Source of the DNA: CAWAWP01 sp963841205
GTDB taxonomy: Bacteria > Chloroflexota > Ktedonobacteria > Ktedonobacterales > JADMIN01
DNA: 64,000 nucleotides
Direction: 5' to 3'
Assembly (NCBI GenBank): GCA_963841205.1
Contig: CAWJCH010000019.1
Location: 124,001-188,000 of the forward strand
Shown here: positions 35,913-46,270 of the stretch, piece after piece
How the letters are laid out: each line of letters starts with the position of its first letter
Numbering within the stretch: position 1 is the first letter of the stretch
Notes under the pieces: model-generated
Seen by the model: only the letters and a program-made list of their open reading frames with translations
The model's database searches: none
Told to the model about the DNA's origin: nothing
Program-made: the position numbers and the translations under genes

Positions 35913-37220
35913 TTATGCTTGGTCATCCGCCAGCCCCAGTCGCTGGAAGATGGTATCGACCCGTCGAAGCTGCTGGCGATAGTCGAAGGCCGCGTCCAGC
36001 TCGGCGTCGCTCAGGTGCTCACGCACCAGCGGCGTCTCCTCTAGCAGCGCGCGGAACGGCTGCTGCGTCTCCCACGCCTTCATCGCGGCGGCCTGCACCG
36101 CGTCGTAGGCTGGCTCGCGCGCCACGCCCTTCTCCACCAGCGCCAGCAGCACCTGCTGCGAGTAGATCAGCCCGAAGGTGCGCTCCATGTTGCGCAGCAT
36201 CGTCTCCGGATAGACGCGCAGATCCCGCAGGATGTGCGTCATTCGCTGCACCATGTAGTCCACCAGCAGGGTCGAGTCCGGCAGGATGATGCGCTCGACG
36301 GAGGAGTGCGAGATGTCGCGCTCATGCCAGAGCGCCACGTCTTCGAAGGCCGCCACCATGTTGCCGCGCAGCACGCGCGAGAGCCCGGCGATCTGCTCCG
36401 ACGAGACGGGGTTGCGCTTGTGCGGCATCGCGCTGGAGCCCTTCTGTCCCGCGTAGAACGGCTCCTCGACCTCGCGCACCTCGCTGCGCTGCAAGTGGCG
36501 GATCTCCGTGGCGATCTGCTCCAGCGTCGCGCCGATCAGCGCCAGCGCCGAGAGGTACGCGGCGTGGCGGTCGCGCGAGAGCACCTGCGTCGAGATCGGC
36601 GCAGGCGTCAGCCCCAGCTTCTCGCAGACGTACTGCTCCACGAAGGGATCGACGTTGGCGAAGGTGCCTACCGCGCCGGAGATCTTGCCGTACTCCACCT
36701 CATCGGCGGCGCGGTCGAAGCGCTCCCGCGCGCGGCGCAACTCGTCGTACCACAGCGCCAGCTTCAGGCCGAAGGTCGTCGGCTCCGCGTGGATGCCGTG
36801 CGTGCGCCCCATGATCGGCGTGTCTTTGTAGCGCTTCGCCTGCGCGGCCAGCACCTCGATGATCCCGCCGAGGTCAGCTCGGATCAACAGGTTCGCTGCG
36901 CGCAACTGCGATCCCAACGCCGTATCCACCACGTCCGTCGAGGTCAGCCCGTAGTGGACCCACTTGCGCTCCGGCCCCAGCGTCTCCGAGACGGCGCGGG
37001 TGAAGGCGACCACGTCGTGCCGCGTCTCGCGCTCGATCTCGTCGATCCGCTCCACCGAGAAGTTGGCGTGCTCGCGGATCAACGCCACGTCCTCACGCGG
37101 GATCACGCCAAGCTCGCTCCACGCCTCGCAAGCCAGGATCTCCACGTCGAGCCATGTGCGGAAATGTGCCTCGCGCGTCCAGACGGCAGCCATCTCCGGC
37201 AGTGAATAACGCTCGATCAC
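35913..37220 (-). CDS. purB: Adenylosuccinate lyase
   Basis: 435 residues. Fumarase/aspartase superfamily: HYGLTSTDVVDTALG, MGRTHGIHAEPTTFG (catalytic His region), and the signature loop GSSAMPHKRNPVSSE with the catalytic Ser. It acts twice in purine synthesis, on SAICAR and on adenylosuccinate. It starts 10 nt after purE. Confidence 0.96.
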   Translation of the reverse strand: MIERYSLPEMAAVWTREAHFRTWLDVEILACEAWSELGVIPREDVALIREHANFSVERIDEIERETRHDVVAFTRAVSETLGPERKWVHYGLTSTDVVDTALGSQLRAANLLIRADLGGIIEVLAAQAKRYKDTPIMGRTHGIHAEPTTFGLKLALWYDELRRARERFDRAADEVEYGKISGAVGTFANVDPFVEQYVCEKLGLTPAPISTQVLSRDRHAAYLSALALIGATLEQIATEIRHLQRSEVREVEEPFYAGQKGSSAMPHKRNPVSSEQIAGLSRVLRGNMVAAFEDVALWHERDISHSSVERIILPDSTLLVDYMVQRMTHILRDLRVYPETMLRNMERTFGLIYSQQVLLALVEKGVAREPAYDAVQAAAMKAWETQQPFRALLEETPLVREHLSDAELDAAFDYRQQLRRVDTIFQRLGLADDQA

Positions 37221-37230
37221 GGCATCGTCC

Positions 37231-37749
<519 letters not shown>

Positions 37750-38206
37750 GGTCTTCACCTTTCGCAAACTCTGCGAACATGAGAACGCCCGAGCGGGGGA
37801 ATCCCTGTGGGCCACCGCCTGTCGTCTCGCGGCGACAGAGCGCGCTCCAGGTGAACTTCCCCGCTCGGGCGCGTCACAACCGAGCCGGTCGAACAGCCGC
37901 GTGGAAACGGCCGAACGAAACTCCAACACCGGGATCGATCCACAACGGACGCGATCCACGACCGAGGAGTCAACTTTCACCCGTAGTCCCGCGATTGCAG
38001 TGGTCGCAGGGTAGAGACACTTGGGCCATATTCCCAGGCATATACGGGCATATTCAGTTGTACGGAAGAGGCATGGTCCGCAGCGAAGTCGCTGGCGAAA
38101 CGCCTACGAGGACAGCATACAACACGGACCCTGCGAGCCGCCAACCTCGCGCGCTGGGGGAGGGCGATGGGCTACACGGGAAGTCATAGCGGCGGATCAC
38201 CAAAGG
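37750..38206. other. 457-nt intergenic region upstream of purE
   Basis: No gene recognised. It probably holds the purE promoter, but no strong hexamer pair, purine riboswitch core or PurR box could be made out. A TTGACT on the minus strand at 37970-37975 has no good -10. Confidence 0.3.
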
Positions 38207-39499
38207 TCATACCGCCCCACGATCGATCAGATACTCGCGCCGCGCGCCTACCGAGATGTAGCGGATGCCGCGCCCGATCAGTTCTTCGATCTTGGCGACG
38301 TACGCCTGCGCCGCCGCCGGCAGATCGTCGAATCGCCGCGCCTCCGAGATGTCCTCGGTCCACCCTGGCATCTGCATGTAGACGGGCCGGCACTCTTCGA
38401 GGATCGCGTTCAGCGGGAAGCGTTCGACCGCCTGCCCCCGATATTCGTAGTGCGTGCAGACCGGCAACGGATCGATGCCGGTGAGGCAATCGAGCTTCGT
38501 CACCGCGAGATCGGTCGTGCCCTGCAGCCAGGCGCCGTAGCGCGTCGCCGGCCCGTCGAAGTAGCCGATGCGCCGCGGTCGCCCGGTCGCCGCGCCATAC
38601 TCCATTGCCGTCTCGCGCAACGCGGTCGCCACGGCCTCGTCTTCGATCTCGGTGACGAATGGACCCTCTCCCACGCAGGTCGAGAAGGCCTTCAGCACGC
38701 CGACCACGCGATCTGGCGTCCGCCCCAGCAATCCGCCGCCCACCGGGGCGAAGGCGGCGAGCACGTGCGACGACGACGTATAGGGATAGGTGCCGAAGTC
38801 GATGTCGCGCAGCGCGCCCAACTGCGCCTCGAAGAGCAGCTTCTTGCCGGCGCTTGCCGCGTCCTCCAGCAGCTCCGACACGTCGCAGATGCGCGAGCCG
38901 AGCCGCTCGGCGTAGGTCATCGCCCACTCCCACGTCTTCTCGAAGGAGACCGCGCTCTCCTTGCCGTAGACGCCCTGGGCTATCAGGTTCTTCCATTCCA
39001 CAAGGTGCTTTAGCCGCTCCTTGAACCACGCCGGATGGAGTAGCTCGCCGATCTGGATCGCCTTCTTCACGTAGCGATCGCCGTAGGCAGGGGCGATGCC
39101 GCGCTTGGTCGAGCCGAACGGGCGCTGCGAGCCGCGCGTCAGGCGCTCCTCCTCCCAGGCATCTTCGGCGCTGTTGAAGGGGAACACGATCGTTGCCCGC
39201 TCGGAGATCTTCACGTTGAGCGACGCCACGCCGTGCGCTTCGAGCTCGCGCAGTTCCGTATCGAGGCCTTCGAGGTCGATCACCATCCCCGGCCCCAGCA
39301 CGTTGACCGCCTTCGGGTTGAAGATGCCCGACGGGATCAGGTGCAGCTTGAAGGTGCCGAGCTCGTTCACCACCGTATGGCCCGCGTTGTTGCCGCCCTG
39401 ATAGCGCACCACCACGTCGGCATCCTGGGCCAGGTAGTCCACCATGCGGCCCTTGCCCTCGTCGCCCCAGTTGACCCCGGCGATCACCTCGATGCTCAT
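38207..39499 (-). CDS. purA: Adenylosuccinate synthetase
   Basis: 430 residues from ATG 39499. P-loop and catalytic Asp in GVNWGDEGKGRMVDYL, catalytic His in QGGNNAGHTVVNE, and GTTDLAVTKLDCLTGIDPLP near the C terminus (guanine-binding TKLD). It makes adenylosuccinate from IMP and aspartate with GTP. It lies 64 nt after the purD frame and 457 nt before purE. Confidence 0.95.
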   Translation of the reverse strand: MSIEVIAGVNWGDEGKGRMVDYLAQDADVVVRYQGGNNAGHTVVNELGTFKLHLIPSGIFNPKAVNVLGPGMVIDLEGLDTELRELEAHGVASLNVKISERATIVFPFNSAEDAWEEERLTRGSQRPFGSTKRGIAPAYGDRYVKKAIQIGELLHPAWFKERLKHLVEWKNLIAQGVYGKESAVSFEKTWEWAMTYAERLGSRICDVSELLEDAASAGKKLLFEAQLGALRDIDFGTYPYTSSSHVLAAFAPVGGGLLGRTPDRVVGVLKAFSTCVGEGPFVTEIEDEAVATALRETAMEYGAATGRPRRIGYFDGPATRYGAWLQGTTDLAVTKLDCLTGIDPLPVCTHYEYRGQAVERFPLNAILEECRPVYMQMPGWTEDISEARRFDDLPAAAQAYVAKIEELIGRGIRYISVGARREYLIDRGAV

Positions 39500-39563
39500 G
39501 CGGCTGTTCTCTTTTCCAGCTCTATGCTTCGCCCGAAGCGAAAGCGCGTGACGGCGACGAGGG

Positions 39564-40866
39564 TCAGACGGCCCGCCGTGCTCGGCGACCAATATCGTGG
39601 CGATACTGCATCCCCGCGAAGGAGATGCCCTCCACGGCGGCGTAGGCGCGGACGCGGGCAGCCTCCACGTCGGCGCCCAGCCCCACGACGGTGAGAACGC
39701 GGCCACCGGCAGTCACCAATTGCCCATCATCGTCGTGGGTGCCACCGTGAAATAGTAGCGTGTCCGGGGAAGGTTCGCCGGGCAGCGTGATCGGCATGCC
39801 CGTGGGATACTTCCCTGGATACCCCTCCGAGGCCAGCACCACGCCCACCGCCGCGCCTGGCCGGTGCTCCACCGCGACGCGATCCAGCGTGTCGTCGGCC
39901 ACTGCCGCCAGAATCGTCAGCAGGTCCGTCGCCAGCAGCGGCAGCGTCACCTGCGTCTCCGGGTCGCCCAGTCGCGCGTTGAACTCGATCACCTTCGGCC
40001 CCTCGCGCGTGATCATCAGCCCCGCATAGATCACCCCGCGATATTCCAACCCGGCGCGCGCCAGCTCGCGCAGCAAAGGCGCGAAGATCCGCTCGCGTAC
40101 CTGCGTCATCAACAGACGCGTCCGCCCACGGCACCGGCGCGAAGGCTCCCATGCCACCTGTATTTGGCCCTCGATCGCCGTCAAAGACCTGTTTGTGATC
40201 CTGCGAGGGCTGCAGCAGCCGGTACGTGTCGCCCGCGACGAAGGCCATCACGCTCAGCTCGTCGCCATCGAGGAACTCCTCCATCACCACCACATCGCCC
40301 GCCGCGCCGAAGACGCGCCGCTCCATCATGTCCTCGATGGCCCGCAACGCTTCGGCCTCTGTCTTCGCGACGACCACGCCCTTGCCCGCCGCAACGCCGT
40401 CGGCCTTCACCACCACCGGCGCACCGTGCCGCTCGACGTAGGCCCGCGCCGCCGCCGCATCCGTGAAGGTCTCGTGCCGCGCCGTCGGGATGCCCGCCCG
40501 CGCCATGATCTGCTTGGCGAACGCCTTGCTCCCCTCAAGCTGCGCCGCTTCCCGCCCTGGACCCACCACGCGCAGCCCCGCCTCTCGGAAGCGATCGGCC
40601 AGCCCCAAGGTGAGTGGCGCCTCCGGCCCTACGACCGTGAGATCGACCCGCTCAGACTGCGCGAGCGTCAGCAGCCCCGTCGTGTCATCCACCTCGACCG
40701 GCGCGCGACGCACCAGCACGCCATCCTCGCCCGCGCCGCTCCACGCGCCCATCATGCCCGCATTGCCCGGCGCGACAACGACCTCGGGCCGCTGCGGACT
40801 TCGCGCCAGCGCCCAGGCAATTGCATGCTCGCGGGCACCCCCGCCCACGACCAGTATCTTCGTCAT
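39564..40866 (-). pseudogene. purD: Phosphoribosylamine-glycine ligase, one-base frameshift
   Basis: ATG 40866 has GGGAG 9 nt upstream. The first part gives ILVVGGGAREHAIAWALA and continues through KADGVAAGKGVVVA to NTGGMGAFAPVPWADAS. The frame then has to shift by one to read LMTQVRERIFAPLLREL and on through VIEFNARLGDPETQV to the normal end. An extra base near 40111-40116 explains it. The total of 1303 nt is 434 codons plus one base. All ATP-grasp motifs are otherwise intact. purD is needed for de novo purines, so a sequencing error is likely; a real mutation cannot be excluded. Confidence 0.88.
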
Positions 40867-40963
40867 GGTCACTCGCTCCCGCAGAGGTCTTGCACACAGT
40901 CGTAGCCAGCAGTCACGAAGTCGCTGGCCAATGCTGTTTTGGAAAAACCACCAGTCGAGTCTT

Positions 40964-40996
40964 GTCCCCCCTTCCCCACGGGAGCTAGGGGGTTAG
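40964..40996. repeat. REP-like repeat between purH and purD
   Basis: CCCCCCTTCCCCACGGGAGC followed by TAGGGGGTTAGG. It is a shorter relative of the repeat at 14173-14226 and lies in the 140-nt gap after purH. Confidence 0.5.
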
Positions 40997-41006
40997 GTCG
41001 ATCCAC

Positions 41007-42548
41007 CTAGTGGCTGAAATAGCGCCTACCCGTAAAGACCATCGCGATGTTCGCGGCGTTCGCCGCCTCGATGGACTCGGCGTCGCGGATCGATCCGCCC
41101 GGCTGGATGATCGCCGTGATCCCGGCCTCTGCCGCCGCGTCCACGGTATCGCGCATTGGGAAGTACGCGTCCGAGGCCAGCACCGCACCGCGCGCCCGCT
41201 CACCCGCCTGCCGAACGGCAATCTGCGCCGCGCCTACGCGATTCATCTGACCCGCGCCGACGCCGAGCGTCTGTAGTCCCCGCGCCAGCACGATCGCGTT
41301 AGACTTGACGTGCTTGACGACGGACCAGGCGAAACCGAGGTCCGCCCACTCCTCGTCGGTCGGCGACCGTCCCGTCGCGCAGGTGAAGGTCGCGCGGTCG
41401 ACCGGCTGCACGTCGCGCTCCTGCACCAGCACACCGCCCTGCACCGAGCGCAGCGTGAAGGGATATGCGCGCGGCGATGCCGCCCCCAACTCGCCGACCT
41501 CCAGCAGCCGCAGATTCTTCTTGTGCGAGAGGATCTCGAGCGCCTCTGCCGTGAACGATGGCGCGACGAGAATCTCCAAGAAGAGGTCGCGCACCCGCTC
41601 GGCGCAGCCCTCCGTGACAGGTCGGTTGTAGCCGACGATGCCGCCGAAGATCGAGACCGGGTCCGCCTCGTACGCCTTGTCGTAGGCCGCCTCAATCGTC
41701 TCCGCGACGCCCACCCCACAGGGATTCGTGTGCTTGATGGCGACGACCGCCGGCTGCTCGAACTCCCGCACCAGCGAGAGCGCCGCGTCGGCGTCGAGGA
41801 TGTTGATGTACGACAGCTCCTTGCCCTGGAGCTGCCGCGCCCGCGCGATGGAGGACCCCGCCGCGAACGCCTCGCGATAGAACGCCGCGCTCACCTGCGG
41901 ATTCTCGCCGTAGCGCAGCGCCTGCGCCCGCTCGAACGTCACCGTCAGCTTCTCGGGATACGGCTCACCCACTTCGCGCGACAGGTAGTCCGCGATCAGC
42001 GCGTCGTATGCGGCAGTATGCCGGAACACTTTGGCCGCCAGCCCGCGCCGCGCCTCGGCGGCGATCGGCTCCCCCGATTCCAGGGCCGCCAACACAAAGG
42101 AATAGTCGTCCGGATCGACCACGACCGTGACGCTCTCCATGTTCTTCGCCGCCGCGCGCAGCATCGTCGGCCCGCCGATGTCGATCTGCTCCATCGCCTC
42201 CGCGATGCGCACATCCGCCCGCGCGATGGTCTCCTTGAATGGATAGAGGTTCACGACGAGGTAGTCCACCGGCTCCGCGCCGAACGCACGGATCGCCTCC
42301 ATGTGGCCGGGATCGTCGCGCCGTGCCAGTAGCCCCGCATGGATCTTGGGGTGCAGCGTCTTCAGGCGCCCATCCAGCATTTCTGCCATCCCGGTCACGT
42401 CCTCGATGGAGGTCACCGGTACGCCGGCCTGCCGCAGCGTCTCTGCCGTGCCGCCCGTCGAGCAGACCTCCACGTTGTGCGCGACGAAGGCCCGCGCCAG
42501 TTCCACGATGCCTCGCTTGTCCGAGACGCTGATGATCGCACGAGACAC
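41007..42548 (-). CDS. purH: Bifunctional AICAR formyltransferase/IMP cyclohydrolase
   Basis: 513 residues. N-terminal cyclohydrolase (MGS-like) domain: AIISVSDKRGIVELARAF, STGGTAETLRQAGV, MLDGRLKTLHPKIHAGLLAR. C-terminal transformylase: LRYGENPQVSAAFY, the catalytic AIKHTNPCGVGVAE, and the ending IIQPGGSIRDAE. It makes the last two steps to IMP. It heads the purH-purD-purA group; a promoter is seen upstream. Confidence 0.96.
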   Translation of the reverse strand: MSRAIISVSDKRGIVELARAFVAHNVEVCSTGGTAETLRQAGVPVTSIEDVTGMAEMLDGRLKTLHPKIHAGLLARRDDPGHMEAIRAFGAEPVDYLVVNLYPFKETIARADVRIAEAMEQIDIGGPTMLRAAAKNMESVTVVVDPDDYSFVLAALESGEPIAAEARRGLAAKVFRHTAAYDALIADYLSREVGEPYPEKLTVTFERAQALRYGENPQVSAAFYREAFAAGSSIARARQLQGKELSYINILDADAALSLVREFEQPAVVAIKHTNPCGVGVAETIEAAYDKAYEADPVSIFGGIVGYNRPVTEGCAERVRDLFLEILVAPSFTAEALEILSHKKNLRLLEVGELGAASPRAYPFTLRSVQGGVLVQERDVQPVDRATFTCATGRSPTDEEWADLGFAWSVVKHVKSNAIVLARGLQTLGVGAGQMNRVGAAQIAVRQAGERARGAVLASDAYFPMRDTVDAAAEAGITAIIQPGGSIRDAESIEAANAANIAMVFTGRRYFSH

Positions 42549-42627
42549 TAGTCGCCCTCAATTCCCGATACATTCGCGGAGCCATGCGAGGCATGCCGCC
42601 ATCCGCGCGTCGCAAACCCAACGTTCT

Positions 42628-42657
42628 AGTATGCCGTGCGATAAGCGGGAGCGTCAA
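42628..42657 (-). promoter_or_regulatory. Promoter upstream of purH
   Basis: On the minus strand, TTGACG (42657-42652) and CATACT (42633-42628) are 18 nt apart. The start point would be near 42621, about 73 nt before the purH ATG. Confidence 0.5.
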
Positions 42658-42833
42658 CGGCAACGTTGTGTTGTCAGCGAGGCACCGTTTCTCGTCCTGA
42701 TTTTCCGGGCCTTTCCCTTGGGCCGTTGGCGTTGGTTCTACCCGCGCACCGCGAGTCGCACCGATCCTCAGGCCGGGAAGCGCAAGAACCTGAACTCGTG
42801 GCCCCCGGCCGGCCAGCGCGAATTCATTCCCCA

Positions 42834-42868
42834 CAAAAAACTCCCCACCTCAGCGACGAGGCAGGGAG
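42834..42868 (-). terminator. Rho-independent terminator after the PuuD-like gene
   Basis: Minus strand: a stem of 12 pairs, CTCCCTGCCTCG against TGAGGTGGGGAG, with three G-T wobbles and a four-base loop. It is followed by six T. It lies about 40 nt after the stop at 42906. Confidence 0.8.
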
Positions 42869-42905
42869 CTGGCACTACCACACGACAAACCCTGACAATC
42901 CCGCC

Positions 42906-43706
42906 CTACTCGTTGACCACGCGCAGCTTCGGGCGCGACGTCCGGCGGGGCTGCGAGACATCGCGCGGCTGTGACGCAGAGACGATCCGCGCCTCGCACG
43001 CCTCCACGAACGCGCGGAAGAGCCGCTGACTCGGCAAATCGCTCGGGTCCAGCGCTTCCGGATGGTACTGCACCGCCACCACGAACGGATACGCCGGCAC
43101 CTCGAGCGCCTCGGCGAGCCCATCGTCGGACCAGCCCACGATCTCCACGCCCTTGCCCGGTTCCTTCACCGCCTGATGATGGAAACTGTTGGCGTCCGGC
43201 TGCGCCGTCCCCATGATCGATGCGAAGCGCGAGCCGGGCGCCAAGCGCAAGTGATGCGCCACCGTGTTGCCGGCCCGCGGCGCGTAGTTGTGTCGCGCGG
43301 CCTGTGGCACCTGCTGCGGGATGTCCTGATAAAGCGTCCCCTCCAGCGCCACATTCAACACCTGCATGCCGCGACAGATGCCCAGGATCGGCAATCCGTC
43401 TGCGAGCGCCCATTTCGTCAGGCGGAACTCCGTGAAGTCGCGCGCCGTGTCCGGCTCATCCGTTTCGGGCAGCGCATCCTCCTGGTAGTAGACCGGATCG
43501 ATGTCGCCCCCGCCGCTCAAGAGCAGGCCATCAATGCGCGGGCGAATCGACTCTAGCACACCGTCATCCTTCACCGGCGGCAGCAGGACCGGCGAGCCAC
43601 CAGCCCGCAGCACCGCCTGCACGTACGCGCGATTATTGCCGAACAGCGGACGATTGTTGCCCGCGCGCTCGGCGGCGTAACAGGGGATTCCGATCACTGG
43701 ATGCAT
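42906..43706 (-). CDS. Class I glutamine amidotransferase-like hydrolase (PuuD/peptidase C26 family)
   Basis: 266 residues. Motifs: PVIGIPCYAAE at the start, LLLSGGGDIDPVYY, the nucleophile elbow PILGICRGMQVLNVALEG with Cys, and AVQYHPEALDP with the His. The family includes gamma-glutamyl-GABA hydrolase and related amidases. GABA release from polyamine breakdown is one option. A strong terminator follows directly, so it is monocistronic or the last gene of a unit. Confidence 0.88.
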   Translation of the reverse strand: MHPVIGIPCYAAERAGNNRPLFGNNRAYVQAVLRAGGSPVLLPPVKDDGVLESIRPRIDGLLLSGGGDIDPVYYQEDALPETDEPDTARDFTEFRLTKWALADGLPILGICRGMQVLNVALEGTLYQDIPQQVPQAARHNYAPRAGNTVAHHLRLAPGSRFASIMGTAQPDANSFHHQAVKEPGKGVEIVGWSDDGLAEALEVPAYPFVVAVQYHPEALDPSDLPSQRLFRAFVEACEARIVSASQPRDVSQPRRTSRPKLRVVNE

Positions 43707-43787
43707 ATAGCCAACTCGCCTTCACTGAGCCGTCTCAATGCCGAGCGACCCGCGCCCGCCCGGCCCGACGGATAGGATCCGCGACGA

Positions 43788-43964
43788 TCAGCCCTCCATC
43801 AACTCCGTGACGCCCGCCGTCGGCGCCTCACGCTCAACCGTCCTTCGCCGCCGTTCGGCACGCCTCGCGCGCCCGCCGCCTCCTGGTCGAAGCGCCATCA
43901 CGGCGGTGCTCGCCAACCACAGCAATAAGAGCAACAGTACCACGTTCGCTAGCACGATGTGCAT
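43788..43964 (-). CDS. Possible small single-pass membrane protein
   Basis: 58 residues from ATG 43964, preceded by GGCGGGG. The N terminus is one strong hydrophobic helix (VLANVVLLLLLLWLASTAVM), followed by a very basic GGGGRARRAERRRR stretch that would face the cytoplasm. No family recognised. The composition is plausible for a real gene but chance cannot be excluded. Confidence 0.35.
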   Translation of the reverse strand: MHIVLANVVLLLLLLWLASTAVMALRPGGGGRARRAERRRRTVEREAPTAGVTELMEG

Positions 43965-44097
43965 CCCCGCCACTTTCACCACGACCCATGATGATGCTCT
44001 CTGTCGATGCTCTATGTCGCAATACAACGCGACGGCGGCTCAACCGTAACCCACGGAGGCCGAACGGCGCGCTCGCCCGCCACGCGGCGACCGCGCC

Positions 44098-45759
44098 CTA
44101 CTCTCCCGTCTGCTTTCGCTTCGGTCGGCCCTCGTTCTTGCTCGTCACCTTCTTTGAGCTGTCGGCATTGCGGGCATTCCCGCGCCCCGCGTTCGCGGAG
44201 CCGCTGGCTCGCCCACTCGGGGCGGCACGCGGCGCGCTCTCGGAGCCTTTCGCCGCCGCGCCGCGTGCCGGTCGCGCACGCTCATTCGTCCGCGCCGCTG
44301 CACTCGTTCGTAGCTCCGGTGCGGATGCGGCGGATTCCTGAGTGCTGGCGGGCTGCATGTGCGTGGCACGCTGGGGTCTGGTCGGTGTCTCCCCGCGCGC
44401 CTCCAGAGCACGATCGGCGTCCGCGATGTTCGCGACAGCATCATCCACCGCATCACTCGGGCCAGCCTCGCCGGCCTCTGGAAGCAGCCCAGACACCGAC
44501 TCCTCGCCCGCGCCAGCATCCGGAGACGCCCCGGCGTCAGCCGGCATGTCGCTGGCATCCAGCGCGATGTTCGCGATCCCGTCCATCGTCACCACTGCGG
44601 GCCCATCGAGCCCCATATCGCTTACGCCGGGCACCACGTAGCCGGGCGTCCCGACGAGCGTCTCATCCCCGTCGCCCTCCGCCTCGACTGGCGCGCCCGC
44701 CTCGCCCTGCCCTCGCGCCTTGGCCGAATCGTCGGTAGGCGCGTCGCTCGATTTCGGCGCTGAATCGTTATTTGGCGGCAGCAGCGCGCTCTCGTCCAGT
44801 ACGTGCCGATCCGCCGGCGTGCCTCTCCACGATGTCACCGCCGCGACGAACGCTCCCGGCTGATCCTCAAAGACGAGCTCGCCCGCCCGCGCGATCACGT
44901 CCAGGTCCGCGTGCGGGTTCAGCACCGCCAGGTCCTCCATCGCCTCGCGCGGCCGTCGGGGATCGTGCTCGCCGCTGATGAGGAGCAGAGGCGGCTCCAG
45001 CAGCGGCAGCGCGTTGCGGATCGGCAGATCCAGATCGCCGGAGAGCAGCGCCAGCGGCGCGAAGTGGCCGCCAAACTGGTGCGCGCTGGCGTAGAGGTGA
45101 TCCACTCGCTCCTCATCGGCGGCGAGTCCGCCCGCGATGCGCTTCAGTGCGGGCCGCGTGGAGACCAGCGCGTATGGCACCAGGCCGAGCGAGAAGCGGT
45201 GTGCCGTCTGCGCCACCGTCTGGCCCAGCGTCGGCTCCTCGCCCTCGCCTGCCTGCGCCGCCGGCGCGACCAGCACCAGCCGCTCGAAGAGCTGCGGCGC
45301 GTCCGACGCCGCGCGCACCGCCACGTTCGCCGCCAACCCGTGCGCGATCACCGTCGCGGGCCGCCCCACAACATCGCGCAGAAAGCCCGTCAGCATGCTC
45401 GCATAGAACTCACCCGTGTAGGCCAGGTTCGGCCGCTCCGACATGCCGAAGCCCAACCAGTCGGGCGCGTAGACGCGCGCGCCGCGCGCCAATGGCTCGA
45501 AGATCGCGCGGAACTCAAAGTTCGACGCGCCGGGGTAGAAGTCGTGCAGCAGTAGCAGCGCGGGCGCCCCAGCCGGGCCTGCCACATTGTAGAAGATGTC
45601 GCCGCCGTGCTTGCGGTCGATGTGCGTCTCCCCGCGCAGGACGCTCTCCAGCGGTTGAGGCGTCCGCAACAGGTGGCGCACCGTCACCACCGCCGCGCCG
45701 CCCGCCACGCCGACCGCCACCCACGTGACGCCGCGCCGTATCGATCTGAGCATGCCCAT
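44098..45759 (-). CDS. Membrane-anchored alpha/beta hydrolase-fold protein without catalytic residues, long disordered tail
   Basis: About 553 residues (ATG 45759; GTG 45771 is an alternative). A membrane helix lies near residues 14-32. The hydrolase fold follows: ALLLLHDFYPGASNFEF, YAPDWLGFGMSERP. The elbow reads VIAHGLAANVAV, with Gly where GHSxG has Ser. The position expected for the final His is Glu (RAGELVFEDQP). Both catalytic positions are thus lost. The last 220 residues are acidic then basic low-complexity sequence ending in Lys/Arg clusters. A binding or structural envelope role is more likely than hydrolysis. Confidence 0.78.
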   Translation of the reverse strand: MGMLRSIRRGVTWVAVGVAGGAAVVTVRHLLRTPQPLESVLRGETHIDRKHGGDIFYNVAGPAGAPALLLLHDFYPGASNFEFRAIFEPLARGARVYAPDWLGFGMSERPNLAYTGEFYASMLTGFLRDVVGRPATVIAHGLAANVAVRAASDAPQLFERLVLVAPAAQAGEGEEPTLGQTVAQTAHRFSLGLVPYALVSTRPALKRIAGGLAADEERVDHLYASAHQFGGHFAPLALLSGDLDLPIRNALPLLEPPLLLISGEHDPRRPREAMEDLAVLNPHADLDVIARAGELVFEDQPGAFVAAVTSWRGTPADRHVLDESALLPPNNDSAPKSSDAPTDDSAKARGQGEAGAPVEAEGDGDETLVGTPGYVVPGVSDMGLDGPAVVTMDGIANIALDASDMPADAGASPDAGAGEESVSGLLPEAGEAGPSDAVDDAVANIADADRALEARGETPTRPQRATHMQPASTQESAASAPELRTSAAARTNERARPARGAAAKGSESAPRAAPSGRASGSANAGRGNARNADSSKKVTSKNEGRPKRKQTGE

Positions 45760-45771
45760 CTGTGCGCTCAC

Positions 45772-46270
45772 TTCTCTAGTGTGACATCGATGGTGACGTC
45801 ATGAATGACTACGCGACCCAACGCGCTCAGCAGGTGAAGCGCGGCAGGGCGCTAAGCCGCCAAGTCAACCAGCTCAGCATCCACACCGGCGCGGAATGGC
45901 TAGCGCAATCTCCTGCTCGACTGTTGCCGGGCGTTCAGCGGACTTCAGTCCGCGTCCCACAATGCCGGCACTTCAGTGCCACGATCCTCCGACGACAGTT
46001 GCCAGCGAGATTCGGTGTGTGACGCACAGAGCGAGCGCGTCTCGCACCAACGCAAAAAGTGGGCCTCGTAAAGCACCCGGCCCGCCTCTGCTGCGCTCAC
46101 GGCCGCCACTCCGATCATACCATCCCCGCTTCGGCCCAGGGTTACGCGCCGATACTGTCGAGCGGACGCGCAAGCGCGACACCCCGTACCCTCGCGTCGC
46201 GCGGCCCAGGTCAAGCCAGCCCGCCACACTACCGCGCGACACTCTCCCGCACGATGGCCGTCACCACTAC
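45772..46270. other. 500-nt region without a recognised gene
   Basis: No coding frame with a ribosome site or known motif. It contains the two tandem hairpins at 45938-45980, probably the trace of a small repeat or IS end. Confidence 0.35.
45938..45980. repeat. Two tandem TTCAG-loop hairpins
   Basis: GCGGACTTCAGTCCGC (45938-45953) and GGCACTTCAGTGCC (45967-45980) are perfect stems sharing the same loop. Such pairs are typical of REP/IS200-type ends. Confidence 0.6.
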
